Below are positions 8,152-16,155 of a DNA stretch of 64,000 nucleotides, in pieces; within the stretch, counting starts at the first letter, position 1, and every line of letters begins with the position of its first letter. The position numbers and the translations under genes are program-made. Below the pieces are notes generated by a model, which worked only from the letters and a program-made list of their open reading frames with translations, had not been told where the DNA came from and did not search any database. Source of the DNA: Ferranicluibacter quercicola. Its GTDB lineage: Bacteria > Pseudomonadota > Alphaproteobacteria > Rhizobiales > Rhizobiaceae. The DNA is taken from assembly GCF_021168455.1 (NCBI RefSeq), contig NZ_JAJOZR010000001.1:372001-436000 (forward strand). The letters run 5' to 3'.

Positions 8152-8967
8152 ATGAACAGACGTAACCTGCTTGCTACCGTTTCCGCGGCGGCCTTCGCCC
8201 TCGTTATCGGTCTGCCGATGCTGGGCGGCTCGAACGCCATGGCCGATACGCTGGCCGACATCCAGCAGCGCGGCAAGATACGCATCGCCGTCGATCTGGG
8301 CTCGCCGCCCTTCGGCATGACGGACGCGCAGATGCAGCCCACGGGCTCCGACATCGAGAGCGCGCGTCTGGTCGCCGAAGCCCTCGGCGTCGAACTGGAA
8401 CTGGTGCAGGTCACCGGTCCGAACCGCGTTCCCGCGCTCCTCACCGGCCAGGCCGACATCGTCATGGCCTCGTTCAGCGTCAATGCCGAGCGCAAGAAGG
8501 TGATCGATTTCACCGATGCCTATGGCGTCATCCAGATCGTGGTTGCAGCCGGCTCGGGCGCCGGTGCGAACGCCACCAAGCCGGAAGACCTGAACGGCGT
8601 GCAGGTCGGCACGACGCGCGGCTCGACCAACGACCTCGAGGCGACGGCCAAGCTGCCGGGCGCGCAGCTGACGCGCTACGATGACGACGCGACGCTGGTG
8701 ACTGCCCTCGTCTCCGGCCAGGTGGACGTGATGGCGTCCTCGCCGCAGATCATGACCGCCGTCAACCAGCGCCGCGCGGCCGACCCGCTGACGGTCAAGA
8801 TCGTGCTGAAGACCAATCCCTACGCCATCGGTCTGCGGAAGGGCGAGGACGCTCTGAAGGCCAAGCTGAACGCGGTCATCGCTGAAAACCTGAAGAACGG
8901 GAAGCTCAGCGAGATCTACAATCGCTACACGGGCGTGCCGCTGCCGGCGATCCTGCCGAAGACTTGA
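8152..8967 (+). CDS. PAAT-type periplasmic solute-binding protein
   Basis: The protein has 271 residues with a cleavable signal peptide (NRRNLLATVSAAAFALVIG, cleavage near ANAMA-D) and a family-3 binding fold: RGKIRIAVDLGSPPFGMTD, then GSDIESARLVAEALGVELELV. GGGAGGAAT precedes the ATG at 8152. It delivers the substrate to the permease pair. Typical amino-acid ligand residues are only partly recognisable, and the neighbouring enzymes suggest a sugar acid such as L-galactonate or altronate. A strong hairpin follows the gene. Confidence 0.88.
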   Translation: MNRRNLLATVSAAAFALVIGLPMLGGSNAMADTLADIQQRGKIRIAVDLGSPPFGMTDAQMQPTGSDIESARLVAEALGVELELVQVTGPNRVPALLTGQADIVMASFSVNAERKKVIDFTDAYGVIQIVVAAGSGAGANATKPEDLNGVQVGTTRGSTNDLEATAKLPGAQLTRYDDDATLVTALVSGQVDVMASSPQIMTAVNQRRAADPLTVKIVLKTNPYAIGLRKGEDALKAKLNAVIAENLKNGKLSEIYNRYTGVPLPAILPKT

Positions 8968-8989
8968 TCGCGCCGCCGATGGCGCAAGC

Positions 8990-9016
8990 GCGGAAGCCGG
9001 TCATCCCGGCTTCCGC
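8990..9016 (+). terminator. Hairpin after the binding-protein gene
   Basis: An 11-bp perfect stem, GCGGAAGCCGG and its complement, closes a 5-base loop 22 bases after the stop codon. No T run follows, so it is more likely an mRNA 3'-end stabiliser or partial terminator that keeps binding-protein mRNA abundant than a full stop. Confidence 0.6.
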
Positions 9017-9055
9017 ACCCTGACGAGACTGCGAACGATCTGCGAAGGTGATGCT

Positions 9056-10066
9056 ATGAGAGCCCTGATCTGCAACGAGCCCGGCCGTCTTTCGGTCATC
9101 GACCGCCCCGTTCCCGTGCCGGCGCCGGGCGAGGTTCTGGTCCGCATCCGCCGCGTCGGTATCTGCGGGACGGATTACCACATTTTCCAGGGCAAGCACC
9201 CCTTTCTCGAATATCCCCGGGTCATGGGTCACGAGCTCTCGGGCACGGTGGAAAGCGCGCCGCAGGGCAGCGCCCTGAAGGCAGGGGAGGCGGTCTATAT
9301 CGTGCCTTACCTGTCCTGCGGCACCTGCCACGCCTGCCGGAAGGGTGTCTCGAATGCGTGCCAGAGCATCGCCGTGCTCGGCGTGCACCGCGATGGCGGC
9401 ATGGCGGAATATCTCTGCGTGCCGGAAGGCAACGTCGTGTCGGCTGGCGGCGCCTCGCTCGATGCCGCAGCCACCATCGAATTTTTGGCCATCGGCGCAC
9501 ATGGCGTGAAGCGCGGCAGCGTTTCGGCCGAGGATCGCGTCCTCGTCGTCGGCTCCGGCCCCATCGGCATGTCGGCGATCATCTTCGCCAAGGCGCGCGG
9601 CGCGCATGTGACCGTCATGGATGTCCGCGAGGATCGTTTGGGCTTCACGCTCGACAGGCTCGGCGCCGATGCGATGATCATGGCGGATGCGTCGGCGGAA
9701 GCCGAGGCTTCGCGGATGACCGGCGGCGACTTCTTCGACGTCGTCATCGACGCGACGGGCAATGCCGCGGCCATGCAGCGCGGCTTCGGCTTCCTCGCCC
9801 ATGCCGGGCGCTATGTGCTCGTCAGCGTGGTGCGCACCGACATCACCTTCTCCGACCCGGAGTTCCACAAGCGGGAGGCGACGCTGTTTGGCAGCCGCAA
9901 CGCACAGGCTGACGATTTCGCCGAGGTCGTGCGCCAGATGGCGGCCGGCCGGGTGCCCGTCGATGCGCTCATCACGCATCGCGGTGCGCTCGCCGACGGA
10001 CCGGAGCTATTTCCGCAGTGGCTGCGCCCGGACGCCGGCACCATCAAAGCCATTCTGGAGATCTGA
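9056..10066 (+). CDS. lgoD: Zinc-dependent L-galactonate 5-dehydrogenase-like enzyme
   Basis: The 336-residue protein is a medium-chain zinc dehydrogenase. Catalytic zinc ligands are C37 (GICGTD), H59/E60 (GHE) and E142; structural zinc cysteines are C88, C91, C94 and C102; the Rossmann motif is VVGSGPIG. Segments such as SIAVLGVHRDGGMAEYLCVP and FSDPEFHKREATLFGSRNA closely match my memory of E. coli LgoD (YjjN), which oxidises L-galactonate to D-tagaturonate. With uxaB and uxaA in the same operon this completes a route to 2-keto-3-deoxygluconate. L-gulonate or L-idonate 5-dehydrogenase is the main alternative. It ends 2 bases before uxaA. Confidence 0.75.
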   Translation: MRALICNEPGRLSVIDRPVPVPAPGEVLVRIRRVGICGTDYHIFQGKHPFLEYPRVMGHELSGTVESAPQGSALKAGEAVYIVPYLSCGTCHACRKGVSNACQSIAVLGVHRDGGMAEYLCVPEGNVVSAGGASLDAAATIEFLAIGAHGVKRGSVSAEDRVLVVGSGPIGMSAIIFAKARGAHVTVMDVREDRLGFTLDRLGADAMIMADASAEAEASRMTGGDFFDVVIDATGNAAAMQRGFGFLAHAGRYVLVSVVRTDITFSDPEFHKREATLFGSRNAQADDFAEVVRQMAAGRVPVDALITHRGALADGPELFPQWLRPDAGTIKAILEI

Positions 10067-10068
10067 CC

Positions 10069-11592
10069 ATGGCGACGCCCCGCATCCTGCGCCTCAACGA
10101 TGCCGACAACGTGGTCATCGCCATCGACCGCGTTTCGACCGGCGACAGTCTGCAGAACGGCGTGGTGGCGCGCAGCGCGGTGGGTAAGGGGCATAAGATC
10201 GCGCTGGCGCGGATCGCCGAAGGCGAGCCGATCCGCAAGTTCGGCCAGATCATCGGCTTTGCCGCCGTTCCGATCGCGCCGGGTGACTGGGTGCACGAGC
10301 ACAATGTCGCGATCCACGACTTCTCCCGCGACTATGCCTTCGCCTCGGAGGCGCGCCCCGATGGTGGTCTCCTCGCCGGCGAGGTGCCGGAGACATTTCA
10401 GGGATTCCGCCGTCCGGACGGGCGTGTCGGCACGCGCAACTATATCGGCATCCTGTCTTCGGTGAACTGTTCCGCGACTGTCGCCGGTTTCATTGCCGAG
10501 GCGGTGGAGCGGTCCGGTATCCTGAACGATTATCCCGATGTCGACGGCGTTATCCCCTTCACCCACGGCACGGGCTGCGGCATGGCCTCGAAGGGCGAGG
10601 GCTACGACATTCTGGCGCGCACCCAGTGGGGCTACGCCACGCATCCCAACCTTGCCGCCGTGGTTCTGGTCGGCCTCGGCTGCGAGGTCTTCCAGATCCC
10701 GCGCCTCAAACAGCAATATGGCATCGTCGAGGGCGATCATTTCCAGAGCCTGACGATCCAGGAAGCCGGGGGGACGCGCCGCTCGATCGAGGCCGGCGTC
10801 GAGCGCATCCGCGATCTTTTGCCGCTGGCCGCGAAGGCGCGCCGTGAGACCGTTGCCGCCTCCGAAATCACGCTGGCCCTGCAGTGTGGCGGCTCCGACG
10901 GATATTCCGGCCTCACCGCGAACCCCGCGCTCGGCGCAGCCGTGGACCAGCTGGTCCGGCAGGGCGGCACGGCCGTCCTGTCGGAAACGCCCGAGATTTT
11001 CGGGGCCGAGCACCTGCTGACCCGGCGGGCCGAGAGCGCGGCGGTCGGGCAGAAGATCGTCGACCTGATCGACTGGTGGACCGACTATGCCGCGCGTGCC
11101 GGCGGCGAGCTGAACAACAATCCGTCGCCCGGCAACAAGGCCGGCGGGTTGACGACGATCCTCGAAAAGTCGCTCGGCGCCGTCGCCAAGGGCGGCACCT
11201 CGACCCTGCGCGGTGTCTATGCCTATGCCGAGCGCATCGACCGCAAGGGCTTCGTCTACATGGACACGCCCGGCTACGATCCGGTTGCCGCAACGGGCCA
11301 GGTGGCCGGTGGTGCCAATGTGATCGCGTTTACCACGGGGCGCGGCTCGGCCTATGGCTGCAAGCCGACGCCATCGATCAAGCTCGCCACCAATTCCGAT
11401 CTCTACCGTCGCATGGAAGAGGACATGGACATCAATTGCGGCGACGTCCTCGAAGGCGTGAGCATCGAGGAAAAGGGCCGGGAGATCTTTCAGACCGTCC
11501 TGCGCGTCGCCTCCGGCGAGCGCTCGAAGTCCGAAGAGCTCGGCTATGGGGCGAACGAGTTCGTTCCGTGGCAGATCGGGGCGACGATGTGA
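10069..11592 (+). CDS. uxaA: Altronate dehydratase family protein (UxaA-like)
   Basis: The protein has 507 residues, the normal length of a full UxaA with an N-terminal SAF domain (~1-95) and the large dehydratase domain. The SAF domain shows IRKFGQIIGFA and WVHEHNV; the large domain shows RPDGRVGTRNYIGILSSVNCS, PFTHGTGCGM, ALQCGGSDGYSG and NPSPGNKAGGLTT, typical of altronate/galactarate dehydratases. The reaction is D-altronate to 2-keto-3-deoxy-D-gluconate, in the cytoplasm. The ATG at 10069 stands directly after the dehydrogenase stop. No KDG kinase or aldolase is in the window. Confidence 0.85.
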   Translation: MATPRILRLNDADNVVIAIDRVSTGDSLQNGVVARSAVGKGHKIALARIAEGEPIRKFGQIIGFAAVPIAPGDWVHEHNVAIHDFSRDYAFASEARPDGGLLAGEVPETFQGFRRPDGRVGTRNYIGILSSVNCSATVAGFIAEAVERSGILNDYPDVDGVIPFTHGTGCGMASKGEGYDILARTQWGYATHPNLAAVVLVGLGCEVFQIPRLKQQYGIVEGDHFQSLTIQEAGGTRRSIEAGVERIRDLLPLAAKARRETVAASEITLALQCGGSDGYSGLTANPALGAAVDQLVRQGGTAVLSETPEIFGAEHLLTRRAESAAVGQKIVDLIDWWTDYAARAGGELNNNPSPGNKAGGLTTILEKSLGAVAKGGTSTLRGVYAYAERIDRKGFVYMDTPGYDPVAATGQVAGGANVIAFTTGRGSAYGCKPTPSIKLATNSDLYRRMEEDMDINCGDVLEGVSIEEKGREIFQTVLRVASGERSKSEELGYGANEFVPWQIGATM

Positions 11593-11620
11593 TGCCGATC
11601 CAGGATGGGGCTCGGAGCGT

Positions 11621-11644
11621 CCACCCTGTCCGTACGCAGGGTGG
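11621..11644. terminator. Hairpin between convergent uxaA and GGDEF genes
   Basis: CCACCCTG and CAGGGTGG form an 8-bp stem with an 8-base loop, midway between two convergent stop codons. There is no T run, so termination is inferred from position. Confidence 0.45.
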
Positions 11645-11646
11645 CT

Positions 11647-12501
11647 CTATCCGATCCTCGCGATCGGCAGCAAAGGCTGGATCGCATTGCCGTTCAGGGC
11701 GTTCTTCTTGATCTGCGCGGAGATATCGGCGTCGTGTAGCACGCAGTTTCGGCCGGACGCCTTTGCGAGGTAGAGGGCCTTGTCTGCCGCCGCGAAAAGG
11801 GGGCCGAAGCCGGAATAGGTGGAGAACTCCGCAACGCCGGCGGACACCGTCACCGATGTGACCTGGTCTCCCAGCTGGATGGGGCTGCGCCCCACCATCG
11901 ACAGAGCCTCTTGCGCGAGCGCCAAACGCTCCGGCGCCTGCAGGCCCACCACGAGAGCGGCGAATTCCTCCCCGCCGATCCGCGCGACGACATGGGGCGC
12001 GGGAAACATGGCCGTGAGGACGGCGGCGACGGAGACGATGGCATGGTCGCCGGCATCATGGCCGAAACTGTCGTTCAGTGCCTTGAACCGGTCGATGTCG
12101 AAGACGACCAGAGAGGCATCGCCGCGATGGAGCGCATGGGCTTCGAGAAAGGCGCGCCGGTTGAGCAGGCCGGACAGCTGGTCGGTCTGGCTCAGATGCT
12201 GGAACGTCGCCCGCGAGATCGACAGTTCGTGGATCGACAGCCCGACGATATAGAGGATGCTGAAGGTCAGCGAGCTGGCAAGAAAGGTCGTGATGATGAC
12301 GCCGACGGTCGCCGCCGGCACAACGGCATAAGGGAGCAGGCCGAAAGCATCGAGCGTGAGATGCGCGGCCACGTTCAGGATATCGGCGACCAGAACGACC
12401 GCAAGCGTGATGCGGCTGGCAAAGGACAGGACGTCGCTACGCGTGGCAAACGCATCGGTTGCGCACAGCCTGAGGATGCGGCGTTTCACCCATGCGTTCA
12501 T
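11647..12501 (-). CDS. Membrane diguanylate cyclase (GGDEF)
   Basis: The protein has 284 residues with three hydrophobic segments (~31-90) and a C-terminal GGDEF domain (~100-265). The active site is intact: DIDRFKALNDSFGHDAGD for substrate and metal binding, and RIGGEEF at 174-180. It should make cyclic di-GMP at the inner membrane. The allosteric I-site RxxD normally found five residues before GGEEF is replaced by PAPH (167-170), so product inhibition at that site is probably lost. GGGAG lies upstream of the ATG. It is monocistronic. Confidence 0.88.
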   Translation of the reverse strand: MNAWVKRRILRLCATDAFATRSDVLSFASRITLAVVLVADILNVAAHLTLDAFGLLPYAVVPAATVGVIITTFLASSLTFSILYIVGLSIHELSISRATFQHLSQTDQLSGLLNRRAFLEAHALHRGDASLVVFDIDRFKALNDSFGHDAGDHAIVSVAAVLTAMFPAPHVVARIGGEEFAALVVGLQAPERLALAQEALSMVGRSPIQLGDQVTSVTVSAGVAEFSTYSGFGPLFAAADKALYLAKASGRNCVLHDADISAQIKKNALNGNAIQPLLPIARIG

Positions 12502-12682
12502 GACGGCAGTTCTCCCTTGGACGCCATTCTAGCTGCATGCACTTAATAGAACGCGTATGGAAACGGATGCTTTTGAAAAGACCCTGCGAAAGACTTTTCT
12601 GGCTGACATGCGACGCCAGACCGTCCCCGGAACGGGATCCGAGACCAGCGCGTCGGCGGCAACACGCCACAACATTTTATCC

Positions 12683-12713
12683 TTGACTGAGAGTGCACTC
12701 GAACCCGTAGCCT
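12683..12713 (+). promoter_or_regulatory. MerR-type promoter/operator
   Basis: TTGACT (12683-12688) and TAGCCT (12708-12713) are separated by 19 bases, the long spacer typical of MerR-activated promoters. The perfect palindrome GAGTGCACTC (12691-12700) lies inside the spacer. The layout matches promoters of AdhR/NmlR-like MerR regulators, so autoregulation of the merR-CMD pair is likely. Confidence 0.7.
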
Positions 12714-12743
12714 CGGGAGCGTCATTGGAAGAGAAGGGGGCCC

Positions 12744-13172
12744 ATGAAGATCGGTGAGCTTGCAAGACGGTCCGGGCTATCGGCGCATACCATCCGCTAC
12801 TATGAGCGTATCGGCCTGCTGCCCTATGCCGATCGCGACGGATCGAGCCAGCGCGATTACGATGCCGGCATCCTCACCTGGATCGCCTTCCTGCGCCGCC
12901 TGAAGGCGACGGGCATGCCGATCCGGGAGATGCTGCTTTACGCGGACCTCCGCAGCCGCGGTCCTTCGACCGAACCGGAGCGGCGGACCCTTCTGGAGCG
13001 GCATCGGGATCGCGTCGGGCAACACATCGCCGATCTCCAGGCCAATCTTCTCGTCCTTGACACGAAAATCTCCGGATATGCCGGATCAGCACAAGGGACA
13101 GACCACAATGATGCAGGAACACCGACGCGCGAGCGAAACCCGGCTGGAAAGAGGGCGGCGCGCCCTCGCTGA
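12744..13172 (+). CDS. MerR-family regulator
   Basis: The protein has 142 residues: a MerR winged helix (MKIGELARRSGLSAHTIRYYERIGLLP), a second helix-turn part, then a coiled-coil dimerisation helix (~80-120). No cysteine cluster for metal binding is present, which fits the AdhR/NmlR branch that senses aldehydes or other electrophiles. The last ~20 residues overlap the downstream gene and look like low-complexity extension. A 19-bp-spaced promoter with a palindrome lies just upstream. The next gene is its likely target. Confidence 0.85.
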   Translation: MKIGELARRSGLSAHTIRYYERIGLLPYADRDGSSQRDYDAGILTWIAFLRRLKATGMPIREMLLYADLRSRGPSTEPERRTLLERHRDRVGQHIADLQANLLVLDTKISGYAGSAQGTDHNDAGTPTRERNPAGKRAARPR

Positions 13173-13527
13173 GATCGACGGCCAGGCGGGGGAAAACGTC
13201 GTAGCCGCTCTGGCGGATATCGCCCCGGATTTCGCGACCTATCTCATAGAATTTCCCTTCGGCGACATCTATAGCCGGCCGGGCCTCGATCTGCGGGCTC
13301 GGGAGATTGCGACCATTGCGGCTTTGACGGCCATGGGCACGGCGGCGCCACAGCTGAAGGTCCATATCGAGGCCGGGCTGAATGTCGGGATAACGCGGGA
13401 CGAGATCACCGAGATCATGATGCAGATGGCGGTCTATGCCGGCTTCCCCGCAGCACTCAACGGCCTCTCTGCAGCAAAGGACGTCTTCGGGAATCGGGAC
13501 GCTCACACGCTCCCGCAGACGGCATAA
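13108..13527 (+). CDS. Carboxymuconolactone decarboxylase-like protein
   Basis: The protein has 139 residues and resembles PcaC in full length: LRAREIATIAALTAMGTAAPQLKVH, then AGLNVGITRDEITEIMMQMAVYAGFPAALNGL. It has no cysteines, so it is not an AhpD-type peroxidase. Such MerR-paired proteins often act on small lactones or electrophiles, but the substrate is unknown. A true PcaC is present elsewhere in this window, so this is a paralogue. I chose the ATG at 13108 (AAGGGA upstream); it overlaps the merR gene by 65 bases. Confidence 0.8.
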   Translation: MMQEHRRASETRLERGRRALAEIDGQAGENVVAALADIAPDFATYLIEFPFGDIYSRPGLDLRAREIATIAALTAMGTAAPQLKVHIEAGLNVGITRDEITEIMMQMAVYAGFPAALNGLSAAKDVFGNRDAHTLPQTA

Positions 13528-13682
13528 GCGGCCGGCATCTCTCCCGCACCGATCCCGAGACGCTGGCGCGTCGATCCGCCAGCGCTCGAGTTTGTTGCGG
13601 GAGCGTGTCGATACGGAACGCTTTTACAGGAACGCATCTGTGGGTAGACAAGCCTTGCTCATTTTATAACCCCGTAAGCCGC

Positions 13683-13711
13683 TTGACACATTTTTAGGCC
13701 CCTCATAGAAA
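13683..13711 (+). promoter_or_regulatory. Probable sigma-70 promoter of the BMP operon
   Basis: A consensus TTGACA (13683-13688) is followed after 17 bases by TAGAAA (13706-13711), 32 bases before the start codon of the binding-protein gene. Confidence 0.5.
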
Positions 13712-13742
13712 TTGAACCAATCGGTAAAAAGGGGGAACGCAA

Positions 13743-14729
13743 ATGACGAAGAAATTCATGATGTCGCGCCGTGCCATTCTGGCATCGGGAATGGCCCTCG
13801 GCGCGAGCGCCTTTGCGCCCTCCCTACGCGCCGCAACGCCGGTCAAAGTCGCCGGCATCCACGGGTCTCCGGTCGAAAATGCGTGGAACTCCGTGCTTCA
13901 CAAGGCGCTTCAGGACGCCGCCAAGGACGGCACCATCGAATATGTCTTCTCGGAAGGCGTCTCCGGCACGGACTATCCCCGCGCCATGCGCGAATATGCG
14001 GAGCAGGGGGCAAAGCTGATCATCGGCGAAACCTTCCCGGTCGAGAAGCAGGCGCGCGAGGTTGCCGCCGACTATCCCGACACGGCTTTCGTCATGGGCT
14101 CCAGCGGCAAGGAAGCCGGCGACAACTTCGGCGTCTTCGGCACTTGGAACTTCGATGGCGCCTATCTCGCGGGCATGCTTGCCGGCAAGATGACCAAGTC
14201 TAACGTCGTCGGCTCGGTCGGTGCCATGCCGATCCCGGAGGTCAACATGCTGATCAACGCATTTGCCGCGGGCGTTAAGGCCGTCAACCCCGATGCCAAG
14301 CATCTCGTCACCTTTATCGGCACGTTCTTCGATCCGCCGAAGGCGCGCGAAGCCGGTCTCGCGCAGATCGATGCCGGCGCGGACATACTGTTCGGCGAGC
14401 GCATCGGCACGGCGGATGCCGCCAAGGAGCGCGGCATCCGGTCCGTGGGGTCGCTGGTCGATTACACGCCGCGCTACCCCGATACGGTGTTTGCGAACGC
14501 CCTCTGGAACTTCCGCCCGATCCTGAACGCCGCCCTGGCCGATGTCGCGAGCGGCAAGCCGACCGGTCGCGACTACACCGCCTATGGCCTGATGAAGGAA
14601 GGCGGCAGCGATATCGTGTTCGTGAAGGGCATCGCACCGGCGGATGCCGAAGCCGCGATGGAAGCCAAGCGCGCCGAGATCAAGGCCGGCACGTTCGACG
14701 TTCCGCGGGTTGCGGACGAGCCGAAGTAG
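13743..14729 (+). CDS. BMP-family ABC transporter substrate-binding protein
   Basis: The protein has 328 residues with a signal peptide beginning SRRAILASGMALGASAFA and cleavage near LRA-A. The mature part is of the BMP/PnrA (Med) family: VKVAGIHGSPVENAWNSV, GTDYPRAMREYAEQGAKLI, FGVFGTWNFDGAYLAGMLAG. Family members usually bind nucleosides and some bind other heterocycles. GGGGGAA precedes the ATG. It heads a five-gene operon with two BMP-type permeases, an ATPase and an amidase. Confidence 0.9.
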   Translation: MTKKFMMSRRAILASGMALGASAFAPSLRAATPVKVAGIHGSPVENAWNSVLHKALQDAAKDGTIEYVFSEGVSGTDYPRAMREYAEQGAKLIIGETFPVEKQAREVAADYPDTAFVMGSSGKEAGDNFGVFGTWNFDGAYLAGMLAGKMTKSNVVGSVGAMPIPEVNMLINAFAAGVKAVNPDAKHLVTFIGTFFDPPKAREAGLAQIDAGADILFGERIGTADAAKERGIRSVGSLVDYTPRYPDTVFANALWNFRPILNAALADVASGKPTGRDYTAYGLMKEGGSDIVFVKGIAPADAEAAMEAKRAEIKAGTFDVPRVADEPK

Positions 14730-14736
14730 CCTGCGC

Positions 14737-16155
14737 GTGACGGCCGATGCGACCGCGCTGGCCGAGGCGATCGCCAGCGGCCGCCTCACCAGCACGCAGG
14801 CCATGCAGGCGTCCTTCGCTGCTGCCGAGACCTTCGCGGGCCTCGGCGCCATTGCCTATCGGGACGAGGCGAGGGGCCTTGCCGCCGCCGCCGCCATCGA
14901 TGACCTTCCTCCCGGCGCGCCGGAACGTGCCGCCATGCCGTTCGCCGGTGTGCCGACGCTTGCCAAGGACTTGGGCGGGCCCTTTGCGGGCTTTCCGGTC
15001 GCGGCCGGCTCCCGCTTGCTTGCCCGTGCCGGTGCGGAAATCGACAGCCCGGATTCCGATCTTGCCGCACGCTTCCGTGCCGCCGGCCTCTGCCTTTTCG
15101 GGCTGACCACGAGCCCCGAATTCGGGCTCGCGCTGGCAAGCGAACCGGCCATCGGCCCGGTCTGCCACAACCCGCTCGATCCCGGGCGGACGGCCGGCGG
15201 TTCGTCGGGCGGGGCCGCGGCCGCCGTCGCCGCCGGTATCGTCGCTATCGCCCATGCGACGGATGCGGGCGGGTCGATCCGCGTGCCGGCCGCCTGTTGC
15301 GGCCTCGTCGGCCTCAAGCCCAGCCGCGGCGCGATGCCGGCCGGCCCGAACTTCGGCAATCATCTCGGCGGCATCGCCTCGGAGCTTGCGGTCTGCCGCT
15401 CGGTCCGCGACACGTCGAGGATCTTTGCCGCACTCAGCGGACATGCGCGCGGCCCGTTTCCGCCTGCGACACAGGCTTGCGAGGCCACAGGCTCCCTTCG
15501 CATCGGCATTCTCACCGACACCGGCACGCAATACCCGACCGACGCAGACCGGATGGCGACCGTCGAGGCTGCGGGACGGGCGCTCGCGGCGGACGGGCAC
15601 CGGCTGGTCTCCGTGCCCTTCGCGGCGATCGAGGAGGCCTGCGCCGCCAGCCGCCGCGCCTTCGTCGATATCGTCTGCGCGAACCTCGCCACGGCCGTCA
15701 CCACCTTCGGCCTCGATGCCGCGCGCGCGGAGACGCTGACGCAGGCCGTCATTGCGCGGGGCCTGTCGCTCCCGGCCGTCGATCTGTGGAAGAATCTCAA
15801 CGCCATGGTTCTCGTCAGCCGCGATCTCTGGCGTCTCTTCGACGGCATCGACGTTCTGCTCTGCCCGATCCTCTCGGGCCCGCCCTTGCCCATCGGCTCC
15901 TTCCCGAGCGATCACACGGATCTCGACCTGCACTTCGGACGCATGGCGGCTTTCGCGCCGATGGTCTCGCTGGCCAATGCTTCGGGATGTCCGGCCCTCA
16001 CGCTTCCGTTCGGCAGCGATGCCGCCAGCCTGCCATTGCCGGTTCAGATCATGGCGCCGATGGGCGGCGAGGCGCTGCTTCTGCAACTGGCGCGGCGTCT
16101 GGAGCGGGAGGAACGGTATGTGCATCGGTTCCCCGTCGCAGGGCTGACGTCATGA
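14737..16155 (+). CDS. Amidase-signature family hydrolase
   Basis: I place the start at the GTG at 14737, seven bases after the binding-protein stop, giving 472 residues; a longer frame overlaps that gene and has no conserved residues. The Ser-cisSer-Lys triad is visible: the Lys in PTLAKDLGG and the Gly/Ser-rich GRTAGGSSGGAAAAVAAGI with the second serine in DAGGSIRVPAACCGLVGLKPS. Amidase-signature enzymes hydrolyse amides, carbamates or ureides. Placement between the binding protein and the ATPase of an importer, with an ATGA overlap to the latter, suggests that it acts on the imported compound. The substrate cannot be read. Confidence 0.85.
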   Translation: MTADATALAEAIASGRLTSTQAMQASFAAAETFAGLGAIAYRDEARGLAAAAAIDDLPPGAPERAAMPFAGVPTLAKDLGGPFAGFPVAAGSRLLARAGAEIDSPDSDLAARFRAAGLCLFGLTTSPEFGLALASEPAIGPVCHNPLDPGRTAGGSSGGAAAAVAAGIVAIAHATDAGGSIRVPAACCGLVGLKPSRGAMPAGPNFGNHLGGIASELAVCRSVRDTSRIFAALSGHARGPFPPATQACEATGSLRIGILTDTGTQYPTDADRMATVEAAGRALAADGHRLVSVPFAAIEEACAASRRAFVDIVCANLATAVTTFGLDAARAETLTQAVIARGLSLPAVDLWKNLNAMVLVSRDLWRLFDGIDVLLCPILSGPPLPIGSFPSDHTDLDLHFGRMAAFAPMVSLANASGCPALTLPFGSDAASLPLPVQIMAPMGGEALLLQLARRLEREERYVHRFPVAGLTS

